From assembly GCA_020002185.1 (NCBI GenBank), contig CM034531.1, positions 89,899,121 through 89,963,120 of the forward strand: a DNA stretch of 64,000 nucleotides. Reading direction: 5' to 3'. Below the pieces are notes generated by a model. The model ran no database searches and had not been told where the DNA came from. It saw only the letters and a list, made by a program, of their open reading frames with translations. Numbering within the stretch: position 1 is the first letter of the stretch; each line of letters opens with the position of its first letter. The position numbers and the translations under genes were made by a program. Origin of the DNA: Paraescarpia echinospica. Taxonomy: Eukaryota; Annelida; Polychaeta; Sabellida; Siboglinidae. Below are positions 48,521 through 62,789 of the stretch, one piece after another.

Positions 48521-48769
48521 ACATACACAGCGAGTGGTTCAGCTTTACTGTACTTGACCCTCACACGTGTACAGCAGGGAACAAGGAGGAGAGCGACCAG
48601 GATATATTAAAAGATGGGAATACAGTAGAGGATGGAGAGTGAGATAACAAAGGAGTAAGCGAATAAGAAAGTGGACGGCAATAATTTGAATAAAAATTAT
48701 AGAGAACAAAATTGAGAAATAACGGATATAATGGCATACTGAGGAAAGTGCATGGAGAGGTTGTGTGGG

Positions 48770-49345
<576 letters not shown>

Positions 49346-50335
49346 ATACAAAAGTTACACTTGTAAGCTAGTATGTCTTTGTAGATACTAATAAAAAATA
49401 TGTAGATTTGCTTCTTCGCGAAATGAATTTGATATGAGGCGATACAAAACATAATTTTTTTGCGTATGTTGTTTGTAACAAATTGTTCGCTAACATCCGT
49501 GTGTTTCTCAAGAGAAACTGGAGAATACACATTCACACACATCAACAGCTATGGTCGACAGTTCTGGTGCGTCGGAGATTCTTCAAGAGCTCTATTTGAA
49601 CTCAAGAGCAGTGGCATTTCGCGGTACCTTATGGATAGCGGTGGTAAAGCAACGCATTTGCTCAAAATGTATACTTCTCAAGTACATTGACCAAGAGCTG
49701 GGCGTGATAACCTAGCGTAGATAGAATTCTTTCGTACTTGATGGTGCCACATTTCTTGAGTATGTGTACGCCAGAATATAACCTTCTGAGTGATTCACTC
49801 TTCGCATTCTCCTTGAATATCCGGTGGCGAAGTGTCGATGCTTGATAAACACCGGAGAACCTTTTCTCTTAAAAATGGGCCTATTGAAAGTGTAGCAATT
49901 CCTCAAGGTCGCTTATGCCTAAACAGGTAGGTCATTGACAACGAGACGGTACACCGGGCGACATTCATGCGCTTCAAGTGTACTGTTATATATAATTTAG
50001 TTGAATGACATTTAACTGAGCATTGCCACGTATTGAGTTGATCGTAGGTTATGCACTGCGAACCAGTGCGACAATATCTTATACTAGAAAATAAGCATAA
50101 TGGATTATGTTCCATTTGTGTTAGTATATATTAGAGTCGTATCAACCTTGTATACCCAACGTCCTGGCTCCCTGGCGTATCAAACCACATGTTGGTAATT
50201 TTAATGCGGCTTATCGATTTTGAAATTGAACAAATCTGTTGTTTTGATGCGCCTCTGAGTTTGGTTTGTAAATGTGCAAAAGGAGCATTATTAGTGTTAT
50301 TATTATTACCATCATAGAATCGTGTAATAGATCAA
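49346..50335. other. No gene recognised
   Basis: Short ORFs without domains. No repeat match was noticed within the window. Confidence 0.4.
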
Positions 50336-50339
50336 CCCT

Positions 50340-52800
50340 CGACCACCACCGATATATCAGATGCCGAATTGGGACTTACAGGATATGTAAAGATAGAATA
50401 GGAAGAAAGGGAGGTGGAGTTATTTTATATATTAAAGAATCTATCCAGGCTTATGAAATAAAATTAGAAAGAGAAGCAGATTGCGAAGAAGCTGTTTGGT
50501 GTAACATATAGTAGTTACAGGAAACTTAACGTTAACAGTTGGGTTAGTTTATCGAAGTCCAAACATAAGCATAGAAGAGAATAACAAAATACAAAACTCT
50601 ACAAGGGAAGTAAGCAAACGGGACTGTATTACTATGGGGGATTTTAACCACGGGCATATACAATGGAAATCTCTACAGAGAATGGGTAGTGAGGACCACA
50701 AGTTTTTAGTTCTAGTTCAAGATACTTTCCATTCTCAACATGTGCTAGAACCAACCAGGGGTGAGAATGTGTTACACATAGTTTTGTCCTCACAGAATGA
50801 ATTAGTTGCCAATGTCAAGATATGTGAGCCACTGGGGAGCAGTGATCACAACAAGATGCATTTTATCATCAAAGTAAAATCAGAAAGGAATAATAAAAAG
50901 CAGTGTAGGAGAAATTTCCACAAAGGAAGGTATAAGGACATGAGGAAATATTTAGCAAAGGTAGACTGGAATAACACACTAGAAAATAAGACAGCAACAG
51001 AATGCTGGAATATATTAAAGAGTGAAATAACGTGCATAGTCGATAAATTTGTACCTTTCAAAAAACAAGGGAAACGGTCCAAAAAGAAACACTTATTGAA
51101 AGAAGCCATTAGAAAAATTAAGTATAAACAAATGATGTGGAAGTCATATAGATGTACTGGAAATGATGAAGACTGCAACAGTTATAAAGAAACACTTAAC
51201 CAAGCTGAGAGAAAACTATGAACAACAATTAGCTAGTAATATAAAACATGACAACAAGAGTTTTTATGCGTATGTTCGAAGCAAACAGAAAGTTGAAGAT
51301 AAGGTCGATCCTCTAGAAGATATGGCTTAAGAGGGATAAGCTTAGACCTGAAGAGTACTTTAGTCAGGCTAATTATTCACTATTTATCAGACTATTTATA
51401 ACAATTAATTGTAACACCGGAAATGGTAGCTACGAAAATAAGGGCTATGAAGGGTAATAACTCACCTGGAGTGGATGGTATTCCACCCAAACTACTATTT
51501 GAAATTGTAGAACAAATTAGCATACCGCTTGCAACAGTTTTCAACTTGTCATTAGAAGAGGGAGTGGTTCCTTTAGAATGGAAAGAGGCAAACATTATAC
51601 AGTTATTTAAAAAAGGTACGAGAAACAAGTCAGAGAACCATAGACCAATGAGTTTAACATCAGTGATTTGCAAATTATTAGCAAGATTAATTAATGATCA
51701 CATGGTGGATTTTCTTGATAAACCCATGTCAACATGTTTTTTTAAAGCGAGGTCATGCTTAACAAATATATTATGTTTTTGGAAGACACCACTAAGTGGG
51801 TAGGTGAAGGATCACCCGTAGATATCGTCTACTTAGATTTTCAAAAAGCTTTCGACAAAGTACCCATCACAGATTACTCCTTAAACTAAAGACCCGTGGC
51901 ATAGGAAATTGTATAATAAACCTGATAGAAAATGGCTGATTAACAGAAGACAACGGGTAATAGTTGATAGGGAGGCTTCAAACTGGAAATCGGTATTGAG
52001 TGGGGTACCACAGGGATCAGTACTGGGACCTATATTATTCTTAATATATATCAACGATTTGGATGATAAAATACCAGGGAAGGTGTTGAAATTTGCGGAT
52101 GATACCAAAGTGTTTAGAAGGATTAAACATTTATAAGATGATCTTGACAAGTTGATCAAATGGTCTGAAAAGTGGCAAATGCTGTTCAATTTTGGGAAAT
52201 GTAAATGCCTCCACACAGACATGGGAACGAATTTACAATGGGGGTACTGTACTAATTACTAATGTAAAAGAAAAGGACTTAGGGTTATCCATTAGTGCTG
52301 ATATGAACGTTTCAGAGCAGTGCGGAATTGCTGCTTCAGAGGGAAATAAAATCCTTGGATTAATTAGGCGAAACATAACGTATAAGGAAAAAGAGCTAAT
52401 AATACCGTTGTGCAAAACAATAGTTAGGCCTCATTTAGAATATTGTATTGAAGCGTGGAGGCCATATCGCAGGAAGGACATAGATATGCTAGAAAGAGTG
52501 CAGAGGAGAGCAACTAAAATAATATCAAAACTGATGGATCTTAGTTACGAAATACGCCTAAAAAATGCGGCTTAACAACACTAGAGACCAGGAGATTGAG
52601 AGGAGATCAGATAGAAGTGTTTAAAATGTTGAATGGTTATGAAAATATTGATAGAAATCGACACATACCTCAGAAGGGCGAGATACACATAAATAAAAGG
52701 GTCGGACTCTCGATAAGCCAAAGGGCTCCCTTGTGCACCTGCTACCTAGAGTTAATTCTCTGGGTGGCAATCTTTTTAAATCTTGTTAAACCTTGTCTTT
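50340..52800 (+). mobile_element. CR1/L2-like LINE, nearly full span of endonuclease plus RT, broken frames
   Basis: Endonuclease pieces (GRKGGGVILYIKES, LVYRSPN, MGDFNHGHIQW, HVLEPTRGENVLHIVLSSQNELV) run from 50340 to about 51220 with the Lys-rich linker KQGKRSKKKHLLKEAIRKIKY. The RT pieces are VDGIPPKLLFEIVEQISIPL and LFKKGTRNKSENHRPMSLTSVICKLLARL (51423-51803), then GVPQGSVLGPILFLIYINDLDDK with KFADDTKVFRRI (51909-52136), then the thumb (52192-52575). Frameshifts separate all of them. The 3' tail GATAAGCCAAAGGGCTCCCTTG and AAATCTTGTTAAACCTTG ends near 52800. Confidence 0.9.
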
Positions 52801-53930
52801 CTGTATTAATCTTGGTTTTATTATTTGTTTATTTAATAAAATAATTTACGAAAAAGGTGATAAATTTTTGTTTAGCATCGTGTTCATTCCAGTTAAATAT
52901 CGTAAATTTTTTTGTTTAATATCCTCTTAATCTTTAATCGCCTAGGGTTGCTAGACCACATATGTTTAGACGACTTGGCCAGCTAAAGTATTTCAAGTGT
53001 GCTGTAACTGGCTAAAATCCAACACACTTTCATTATTGTGTCAAGAAAACTAATTCATTATATCTCATATGCCTCAAACGAAAATCGAAATCCCCTTCTT
53101 GGAAATAGATGGGGGAAACCCCTATTGTGTCAGTGATTTAATTGTTTGATCATTACGTTAAATAATAATTTAAATTTTCATTGCTATTACAAATAAAATG
53201 GGTAATAAAATAAATAAAACAATTGGAATTTTTTATAAACTTAAAACACTTTTGCAACAAAACAAATGCGTAATATATTATTCCTCACATTAAATATGGT
53301 GTTCTGTTATAGTGTCAACCAAGCATATCGAGCTATTATCTTTCAGAAAAAGCAATAGCAATAATCTATGTGAGTAAATATAATGCACATATGTTCCAAA
53401 AACTGGATTATATTGATAACCTTAGTCAAAGACGATCTACCGGAATATTTCTGCCATATCCCTTACTTAAGCAATTTTGAAACACGTCAAAACTACAAAT
53501 GATGAATAAATACCCTGGTTATTTTCAGATGCAATCATAAATATGCCAATAAAATATATACGACACAACATAATAGAAACAGTTATCAATGCTACAAGAA
53601 TTATCAATGATAAAATGGGTTCACATAGTCTACATGGCTTCACAACTTATATTAAAAGCTACTTAATAATGAATTATAAATGGCATTGCGTTATCAACAA
53701 TTGTTAGATGTGATACATCATAGTCTACAATATGTTATGTAAGCATGTATTTGTATTTTGGTATTTCATTACAAGTATTGAATTATGAATATTAGTATTA
53801 TTCGATTTATTATAATTAAAGGGGGCTTCAATTTTTGCAATATGTTGTGTGTTAGTATCCGTGATATTTCAATTTGTACATTTATGATCAAAATAAATAT
53901 GTTTGTCTGTCTGTCTCTGTGGAATACATT
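52801..53930. other. AT-rich DNA, no gene recognised
   Basis: No ORF above about 60 codons, no exon signature. Confidence 0.45.
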
Positions 53931-53934
53931 AATT

Positions 53935-54065
53935 TGCTCTCCTCTGTATTCGTTTTAGTGTGTCAATGCCCTTCTTATGACACGACTTCCACGTTTGATC
54001 ATACTATTTTAAATTAGGCTTAACTATGGCTTTATATAGATATATAACAACTGCATGCTTATCGA
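53935..54065 (-). mobile_element. Diverged fragment of the LINE C-terminal region
   Basis: CTCTCCTCTGTATTCGTTTTAG, CATGCCCTTCTTATGACACG-like and ATACTATTTTAAATTAGGCTTAACTATGGCTTTATATAG parallel the antisense stretch 26775-26880 of the better kept LINE. Confidence 0.55.
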
Positions 54066-54479
54066 GTTTGGGCGTAGTTTGGTATTTACTGATTGGTTCT
54101 GCATTGTTATTCATACAATTAGTTGATCCATTTTACAGAGGACAATGTACAGCTGAACAGAAACGGCGATAAAAGTAATTCGCATTAAAGTACTAGAAAC
54201 GTTCTCTTTGCAAGTTGTAAACGCTTGTAGAGTCTAGATTTAATATTCAACTATATACAATATGAATATCACAATTGGGCACTGTTACGCAAAAAGCACC
54301 CATTGGACAAAATGGTGTTACTATAATTGGGACAATACACAATACAATTAGTTGACAAAATTGATCAACATTGCTATTCAAGCAACACGTATGGACAAGA
54401 GAACGACTGTTTTGACATGTGTGCAAAAGTGGTTCATATGTGGGAGCCGAGTCGTGATCAACTTTCACAACCACTGATG

Positions 54480-54970
54480 CTGTATTCGAAATAGTGTCAA
54501 CGAGGTGACGTCATCTGTGCCGCAATAGCCAACATAAGAGGACCACGGCAACCAGGTGATATTTCGTATTTATGTATCATGCAAATACACGAGTGTTAAA
54601 ACTTATACGGTATCGTGCAATAATATGTATGCTCGTTGAACGATTGCATATTATGATTATACTAAATATGTATATTACAGTTTGTTGACATAGGGTGCAA
54701 AGACGACTTTCCTGATGAGAAATATCACGTGGTGTGCGATTGTATGCATGTCACTGTAGTGTGGGTTTGTCTGCGAAAATATAACTGGCGCCATAAATCT
54801 CTATATAATTGAGCTAGCTTCGTACCCATGTATACGTACGTGATGTGTGTAGTATGTGTATATGGACAGTTGCGCCAAACTGCCAAATATAATTGCCAAA
54901 ACAATATGACAGTAAACCTGCTAAAGGACATACAAATCGAAATAAATGTTCCGATAATGGAACATGACAA
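54480..54970. repeat. Duplicated segment, older copy (partner of 62790-63920)
   Basis: Shared words in order: CAACCAGGTGATATTT, CGTATTTATGTATCATG, GATTGCAT.TT.TGA, TTGACATAG, a first-exon-like stretch, TGTGGGTTTGTCTGC.GAAAATAT, GGCGCCATAAAT.T and CCTGCTAAA...ACACAAATCGAA. The partner copy has about 680 extra bases before the exon. Confidence 0.75.
54715..54731 (+). pseudogene. Decayed first exon of a peptide-family gene
   Basis: It aligns with the intact first exon at 63676-63690. The acceptor TTGACATAG ends at 54693, then comes a UTR, then ATG plus codons MRNIT, but the next bases (TG|GTGTGC) make the exon 17 bases long, out of phase with the family and with a weak donor. No signal exon follows before the LINE at 55200. 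Confidence 0.45.
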
Positions 54971-55199
54971 TCTATGTAATACAACACGTGGGATATCTTA
55001 AAATGTCATCCACTATATTTGTATTCGGAACTAATGCTTACAACTAGTAGCAGAAAGTACTTCTACCTTATGATGATTATGACGAAATGTTGCATAGCAT
55101 AACATTCAGCGTACTTGAACCCAGAGGAAGTGTAGCGTATTCGTGATCTTCCACCTTTGTATTTTGGCATAAGCTGTCCCTTTATATAAATAAATGAGA

Positions 55200-57080
55200 A
55201 ACGTGGTTAGATGCCACGACCCCAGACACGGCAGTGACACCCCTTGGTCAAGCTCTGTTTAGAGCGGACCGATCGAGCGAACTGACGGACAAGCAGCTGG
55301 GTGGCGGCGTGTGCTTTCTTGGGAATCAGCGGTGGTGTAATGACACTCGGCTTGTCTCTTCTTCGTGTTCTCGTGAACTGGAAACTCTGATAATCAATTA
55401 CAAGCCGTTCTATTCCCCGAGGGAGTTCTCTTCGGTCGTGCTGTTGGGTGTTTACATCAATCCTGATGCCAATGCTACCAAGGCAGTCAGCCTGTTAGCT
55501 ACTCAGGTGGTGGCAGCAGAATCGACTCATCCTGACAGCGTAGTCATCACTCTGGGTGACTTTACTCACACAAATTTGAAGACGGTACTGACCAGGTACA
55601 AGCAGCACGTAGACTGCATGTGCCACACGCAATAGCAAGGTCCTGGATCACTGCTACACAGTCTTTAAGGATGCGTACCGTGCCACCACCAGGGCTTTAG
55701 GTCTGCATCACATCCTGAAGCACCTAGAGAGGCCAGGAACCTATGCTGGGATCCTGTTCATTGACTTCAGCTCAGCATTCACCACCATCATCCCATTCAG
55801 GCTGTTCGATAAACTTTTATTGTTGAATGTATATCTTGCCATGTGTCACTGGGTCCTTAACTATCTTCTTCACAGGCCTCAATCTGTCAGAGTCAACAAC
55901 TCTATCTCCAGTCCTCTTAACCTAAATACAGGTGCCCCATAAGGTTGAGTGCCCCTTCCTGTTTACTATCGTCACAAACGACTGTGTCTCCGTGGACCAA
56001 TCGGTCCTTGTGATCAATGTTTCCGATGACACCACTGTGGAGGGCTGCATTGAGAATGCGGATGAGACGGCATACAGGGAGGAAGTTCAGAGAATGGTTG
56101 GCTGGTGTGCGGAGAATAATTTGGAATTGAACGTTTCAAAGACTAAAGAAATTACTGTAATTCATAAAAAAGACTCCCATCCACCCTCTTTCGATAAATG
56201 GCGTGGAGGTCGAGCAGGTTGAATCTTTTAGATTCCTTGGAACAACAATTTCAAGCGATCTCAGCTGGTGCACAAACACACTGTGCATTAGAAAAGGCAC
56301 AACAACACCTGTTCGTCCCGAGGCAGCTCAGGAGATTCGGCATTGCTCAGGAGATTATGATACGCTTCTACCGCGCAATCATTGAAAGTATCCCCACTTT
56401 CTCGATTGTAGTGTGGTTTGGCCGCGCCAGTCAGGAGGAGAAAGAACGGCTAGAAGTAACCGTGAAGGGCGCATCTGGAATCATTACCCACCCAGCCAAC
56501 CATCGCTTTGAACTTCTTCCCTCTGGCAAGTGCGATTGAAGTATTAAGACAAGGACCACTTGACTTAAAATAGTTTTTATCCACAGGCTGTGAGTCACTT
56601 GAACCGCGAGATGCCATGATACTGTTTTCAGTCGGTTTATATTTTATGTAGCCATGCTAAATTATGTATTTATTATTTTTAAAATAGTTGTAGTTGATTT
56701 TTATTTTTATTTTATTTTTTTATTTTTTTATTTACTAACTTGACTACATGTATGTACATACCTTTTAACTGTCAGCTTAGTTTGTTATATAGTCAGCTCA
56801 TTTGTTTATTCATTTATTTATTATTTATTTAAGTACATGTATACTTTTTAACTTTTGAGGTAATGTTCAGACGGTATTAATATTATGTTACCAAGTTCAC
56901 TTTATGTCAATAGATGTACGACTGTCTTAAAATATATTGGCAGTTTGTATATTTTGCGTGTGCATGATGGGAGGAAGGGACGACAAGCGTGTATGTATAT
57001 TGACGCCACAACGCCAAGAATTCATCGTACATTTTAAAGGCTACTTGGTAATGAACAGTCTGAATCTGAATGTACATATC
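55200..57080 (+). mobile_element. Third LINE family (jockey/L2-like), internally deleted
   Basis: The endonuclease part, KQLGGGVCFLGNQRWCND, PFYSPREFSSVVLLGVYINPDANATKA and SVVITLGDFTHTNLKTVL (55234-55635), is followed by LDHCYTVFKDAYR. The sequence then jumps to RT: HILKHLERPGTYAGILFIDFSSAFTTIIP, SVRVNNSISSPLNLNTGAP-stop and VSDDTTVEGCIENADETAYREEV, with NLELNVSKTKEI (to 56222) and an out-of-frame thumb to 56540. The stretch to about 57080 looks like its 3'UTR and ends near AACAGTCTGAATCTGAATG. Deletions and stops make it inactive. Confidence 0.85.
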
Positions 57081-57329
57081 TTACATATTTTATTAATTAT
57101 TTACATAATTGTTTTTGAAATCGCATAATGTCAATGAGAATAATAATTATGGTTTCTTGTTCAGTCACGTAGACTTTTTGTCCGCAATAGGGATACAATA
57201 TGAATGAATAGTTGAGGCTTAACGTACGTGTATTTATTATTTGGAGTGAAGCAAGTGACACAATTATAGAGATACTAACGTGTCACTTATACACGTATGT
57301 GTGTGATTTATAGAAATCCCATGGCTCGA

Positions 57330-58270
<941 letters not shown>

Positions 58271-58282
58271 CTATTAGTTTGG

Positions 58283-58622
58283 GTCATATATGTCCTTGCT
58301 TCCACCCAAAGGTCTACGCATTGGTCATATATGTCCTTGCTTCCACCAAAAGGTCTACGCATTGGTCATATATGTCCGTGCTTCCACCCAAAGGTCTACG
58401 CATTGGTCATGTATGTCCTTGCTTCCACCCACAGGTCTACGCATTGGTGATAGATGCCCTTGCTTCCACCCAAAGGTCTACGCATTGGTCATATATGTCC
58501 GTGCTTCCACCCAAAGGTCTATGCATTGGTCATATATGTCCGTGCTTCCACCCAAAGGGCTATGCATTGGTCATATATGTCCTTGCTTCCACCCAAAGGT
58601 TTACGCATTGGTCATATATGTT
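58283..58622 (+). repeat. 41-bp minisatellite, about 8.3 copies
   Basis: GTCATATATGTCC(T/G)TGCTTCCACCCAAAGGTCTACGCATTG starts at 58283, 58324, 58365, 58406, 58447, 58488, 58529, 58570 and partly 58611, with exact 41-base spacing. Because 41 is not a multiple of three, each forward frame cycles through the same three peptides. It starts 13 bases after the LINE tail. Confidence 0.98.
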
Positions 58623-59440
58623 GTTACTTTGGAATCACATTACTCGACATCACATCTACTTTTTTTGAATAGTCATGTCTGCAACATTAAAGATTTATTC
58701 CATAAGCGTGCTTTGAAGCTACTGCTCCTTCCGTTGATGTGTGTAATTGTTTCGACGCGGCCATGCTCCTACTTCAACAGTTTTGCGGCGGGTGAATCCA
58801 GCATCCCGCATATTAATAATATATAACAAAATGATCTTGTTTTTACCGAACTGCGTTGCTAGCAGTTTACCGTAACGTAGTAAAAAATGACAACGAAATG
58901 ATTTGTTGTTTTGTTCCAATCATCGTGATACCATCAGAAAGTTGCAGTATCGCAAAAAATACGAAATTTGAAAGTTCGGCAGGTTACGTAAGCTGTGGGT
59001 GTTGTTGTCAATATTACAAGAATGCCGGTAGAGGGCGCCACACAAATGGCGGAATATTCTCTCGCTTTTTGTTTAGGGGCGTATACTTCACTCACCGAAA
59101 AACTAGCACACGATTTTGATATCTCGCATATTTAAGTCACATATCATATTGGTAATATAATGTTTTTATTATAAATCAAAATACATCGCTAGCAACGTCA
59201 TAAAACAATCTAATAAATGTAGTTTGACCCGAATTCAATTTTTAGCAGAATTCTACATACATGTAGTCCAATTTCACTGTCCTTTAATTATAATGCATAC
59301 TATTCAGTATTCCTACCACATGTTGATGTTACCGTTAATTCAAGACATGCTCTTCTTCAGCTTAAAACAATGGTATGGTTTACTAATATTGATGAATTGG
59401 TTCCTCAACTTTTATATCATATATTATTTATGTAAAGACA
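58623..59440. other. No gene recognised
   Basis: ORF 58856-59119 (87 codons) is Cys-containing (VSCGCCCQYY) but has no signal peptide, splice context or repeat of the family pattern. Confidence 0.4.
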
Positions 59441-59444
59441 CCAG

Positions 59445-60360
59445 TTCAGTAACAAGTACTCCGGTAAAGTAACTAAGTAAAAGTAATAGTAGCTCTCTAA
59501 AAATATTCAGTAAAGTAAAACATTTCCTCACAAAAGTAGAAAATACTTTTTTCTTATGAAAGTACCTAAATAAAGTAAGTATCAAAGTAGCCGGCTGCCA
59601 GAGTACGACAAGACACCAAATGTATTCCCACGCAAAACAATGCCTTTCAGGCAAACCTCACTACTTATATGGTTATTGGATCTAACATAAATTTATAATT
59701 TTAGAACAGGAAAAAAAATGCTCACATGTATTTATTTATATCGACGACAAGCAAAATTAATTACATTACAATACAACTGCTTACAGATCCGCACAGTACA
59801 ACATAAAGTAAATGTATTGTGTACATTACTTCCACACTGCGTCTAGCAGAGTAGTTATCAACAAGCAAGCAGCTAAGCAATGCCATTGCCATCTCACACC
59901 GTCTGATTGGCTCAAGACAAATGCACATATATGTTTTTCACACCTTTGGTAGTCAAAGGGTCAATAGTTTGCAAGCAACCATTATGAAAAGTCAGTAGAA
60001 GATCAACCATTACCATGCAATTAATCAGGGAATGAATGGGAAGCCAGTGAGGTAGGTTCCATTAGTTCTGTGCCAAACGGAGTGTCAGCTGGGGATACTC
60101 TCTTCAAAGGACAATGAATCCTTTTGTTCAAGCGGCAATCACGATTTCCCTGATTTTTTTCTGCTATGCAAACTCCTGGGTTAGCACAAAAGAAGCCGAG
60201 AATACTCCAAATTGTAGTCAGTCAACGGTCACCAATAGAAACAAAAGCCGATCCGAAAAGCCAGGTGAAACTGCTTATCATTGCAGTTGTACATACATAA
60301 TTGAAATACGGAAGTAGAAGGTAAAAAAGTACAAATAATTGTTCTTCGTTACAAGTAAAA
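59445..60360. mobile_element. Possible hAT-like MITE bounded by AAGTA-rich ends
   Basis: The left end (59445-59600) is dense in AAGTA/AGTAAC words (CAGTAACAAGTACTCCGGTAAAGTAACTAAGTAAAAGTA). The right end (about 60310-60365: GGTAAAAAAGTACAAATAATTG, GTTACAAGTAAAAGTT) resembles its reverse complement only loosely. Such AAGTA-rich termini are seen in hAT-related non-autonomous elements. No transposase is present. Confidence 0.35.
60114..60317 (+). CDS. Short ORF with signal peptide, possible first exon of a secreted protein
   Basis: The ATG at 60114 opens a typical signal peptide: polar start, hydrophobic AAITISLIFFCYA, then SWVST. A Ser/Thr/Asn/Lys-rich stretch follows (NCSQSTVTN). At about 60263 there is a donor-like AGCCAG|GTGAAA, so the exon may end there and the remaining codons to TAG (60317), with HCSC, could be intron. 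It does not have the 15-base first exon of the peptide family. It sits inside a possible MITE, which lowers confidence. No downstream exon could be matched. Confidence 0.35.
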   Translation: MNPFVQAAITISLIFFCYANSWVSTKEAENTPNCSQSTVTNRNKSRSEKPGETAYHCSCTYIIEIRK

Positions 60361-60535
60361 GTTAGATCTCGATAGAGTTCGATCTTAAAGAGCAATGTCT
60401 GGTTTATTGAGCTCAGTCGATTTCAATATGAATGCAAGGATTTCCGTTTGTGTAGTTTTGTATGATTCTCCACATACAACATTATACTATTTGAAACGCA
60501 CATCATAGATTACAACCTCGCTGTGGGCTCCAATG

Positions 60536-61440
<905 letters not shown>

Positions 61441-62149
61441 GGAATGTTTAAAATTGCATCCCAATTCGTGCATCAGAGCAATACTTTAACGCACACGATT
61501 TTTCACTTCACAATATTGACCAGTCGGCCATACCTTTCGATAGTCCTTTGAATTGGCGATAGTACTTGTATCTGAAGGGTAGTAACCATCGCATGCTCAT
61601 TGAAGTTGCACGTACACAACGATTTACTTTGCGTGCCTTTATATTTCACCGTTATGGAATACCTATAATGTTAAGAGCCAAGAATGGACTGACTGTCGCG
61701 TACATAGTGATGCTTTTAAGAAATCCAAAATTTTGCATAAGAGCGAAATGTTTACCCATACTAATGTGCTAAATTGTCAATCAGTTACAAGACGGATTTT
61801 TTTATGTTATTAAATATATGGAGAATGTGGCAATTATATTGTTCACAGTCCTGTTAAAGATGGCACAATGTTATCGGCTCACCTACGTGAAAAAGGGATA
61901 AAGCATTTTGTATTAATTTTGTATTGTTTACAATAATACTTTTTATTCGAATTACCTTCGGTATGGCTGCTATGTGTATGACATGCAAATGATTGTACTG
62001 GGTAGCTATGTTGTTTTGTTTTCTAGTGTTGTTATACTACCTGTTTATGTACGCTTATGGAATATTCCTTGTAACAAGGAATGAGTTTAACTAAACTTCT
62101 ATTAACTTATCTTAAAATTAAATCGTTGCCTTAGAATCAAATGTTTATA

Positions 62150-62150
<1 letters not shown>
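61441..62150. other. No gene recognised
   Basis: One 68-codon ORF (61566-61772) without domain or signal. Confidence 0.4.

Positions 62151-62232
<82 letters not shown>
62151..62232. repeat. (CA)n microsatellite
   Basis: About 80 bases of CA, then (TA)n. Confidence 0.98.
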
Positions 62233-62243
<11 letters not shown>

Positions 62244-62250
62244 TGAGAAG

Positions 62251-62302
62251 TCAAAATGTTATATATATTTATACATATATATATATATATATAACATTTT
62301 GA
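62251..62302. repeat. AT-rich hairpin, 16-base arms
   Basis: TCAAAATGTTATATAT and its complement ATATATAACATTTTGA flank an ATTTATAC(AT)n centre. This gives a 52-base near-palindrome after the CA/TA tract. Confidence 0.85.
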
Positions 62303-62789
62303 TTGCAAACGGTGTTGAATGGGCCTTTTGACACTGAAATCAAATGCCTATATAGTCCAGCTATAACCTTTTAGTTCTTTAGTACTTGTAATATAAGGAA
62401 TATCGTATTTTGCGATGCATATCTGTGCATAGAGAACCTCATTGAATATGCTAACACGAGCAACATATGTTCATTTATATTATGGCCTACTCGCCTGAAG
62501 AGGCATTGGGACTCAATACAAATATGCAATAGAAACAACGTTAACTGTTACTAAAAAAAATAAGATCCCGTTATGGACCTGACGGGGTGCGACGTACACA
62601 TTGCAATTAATATAAAATGTCAATTAAAATTGATATGCTAACATGATGCGTTAGAGTATATGGGAAATAGTCAAGCCATCAATTGTTTGACGTGATTTCA
62701 TCGGTTGTTCGTATGTGTGGTCCTCGACATGGTGTATTTGTACAAAAACTCAAGTATGTTATTGAATTAACGTCGCCGATGTGCCGTCA
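62303..62789. other. No gene recognised
   Basis: No exon or repeat signature noticed. Confidence 0.4.
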
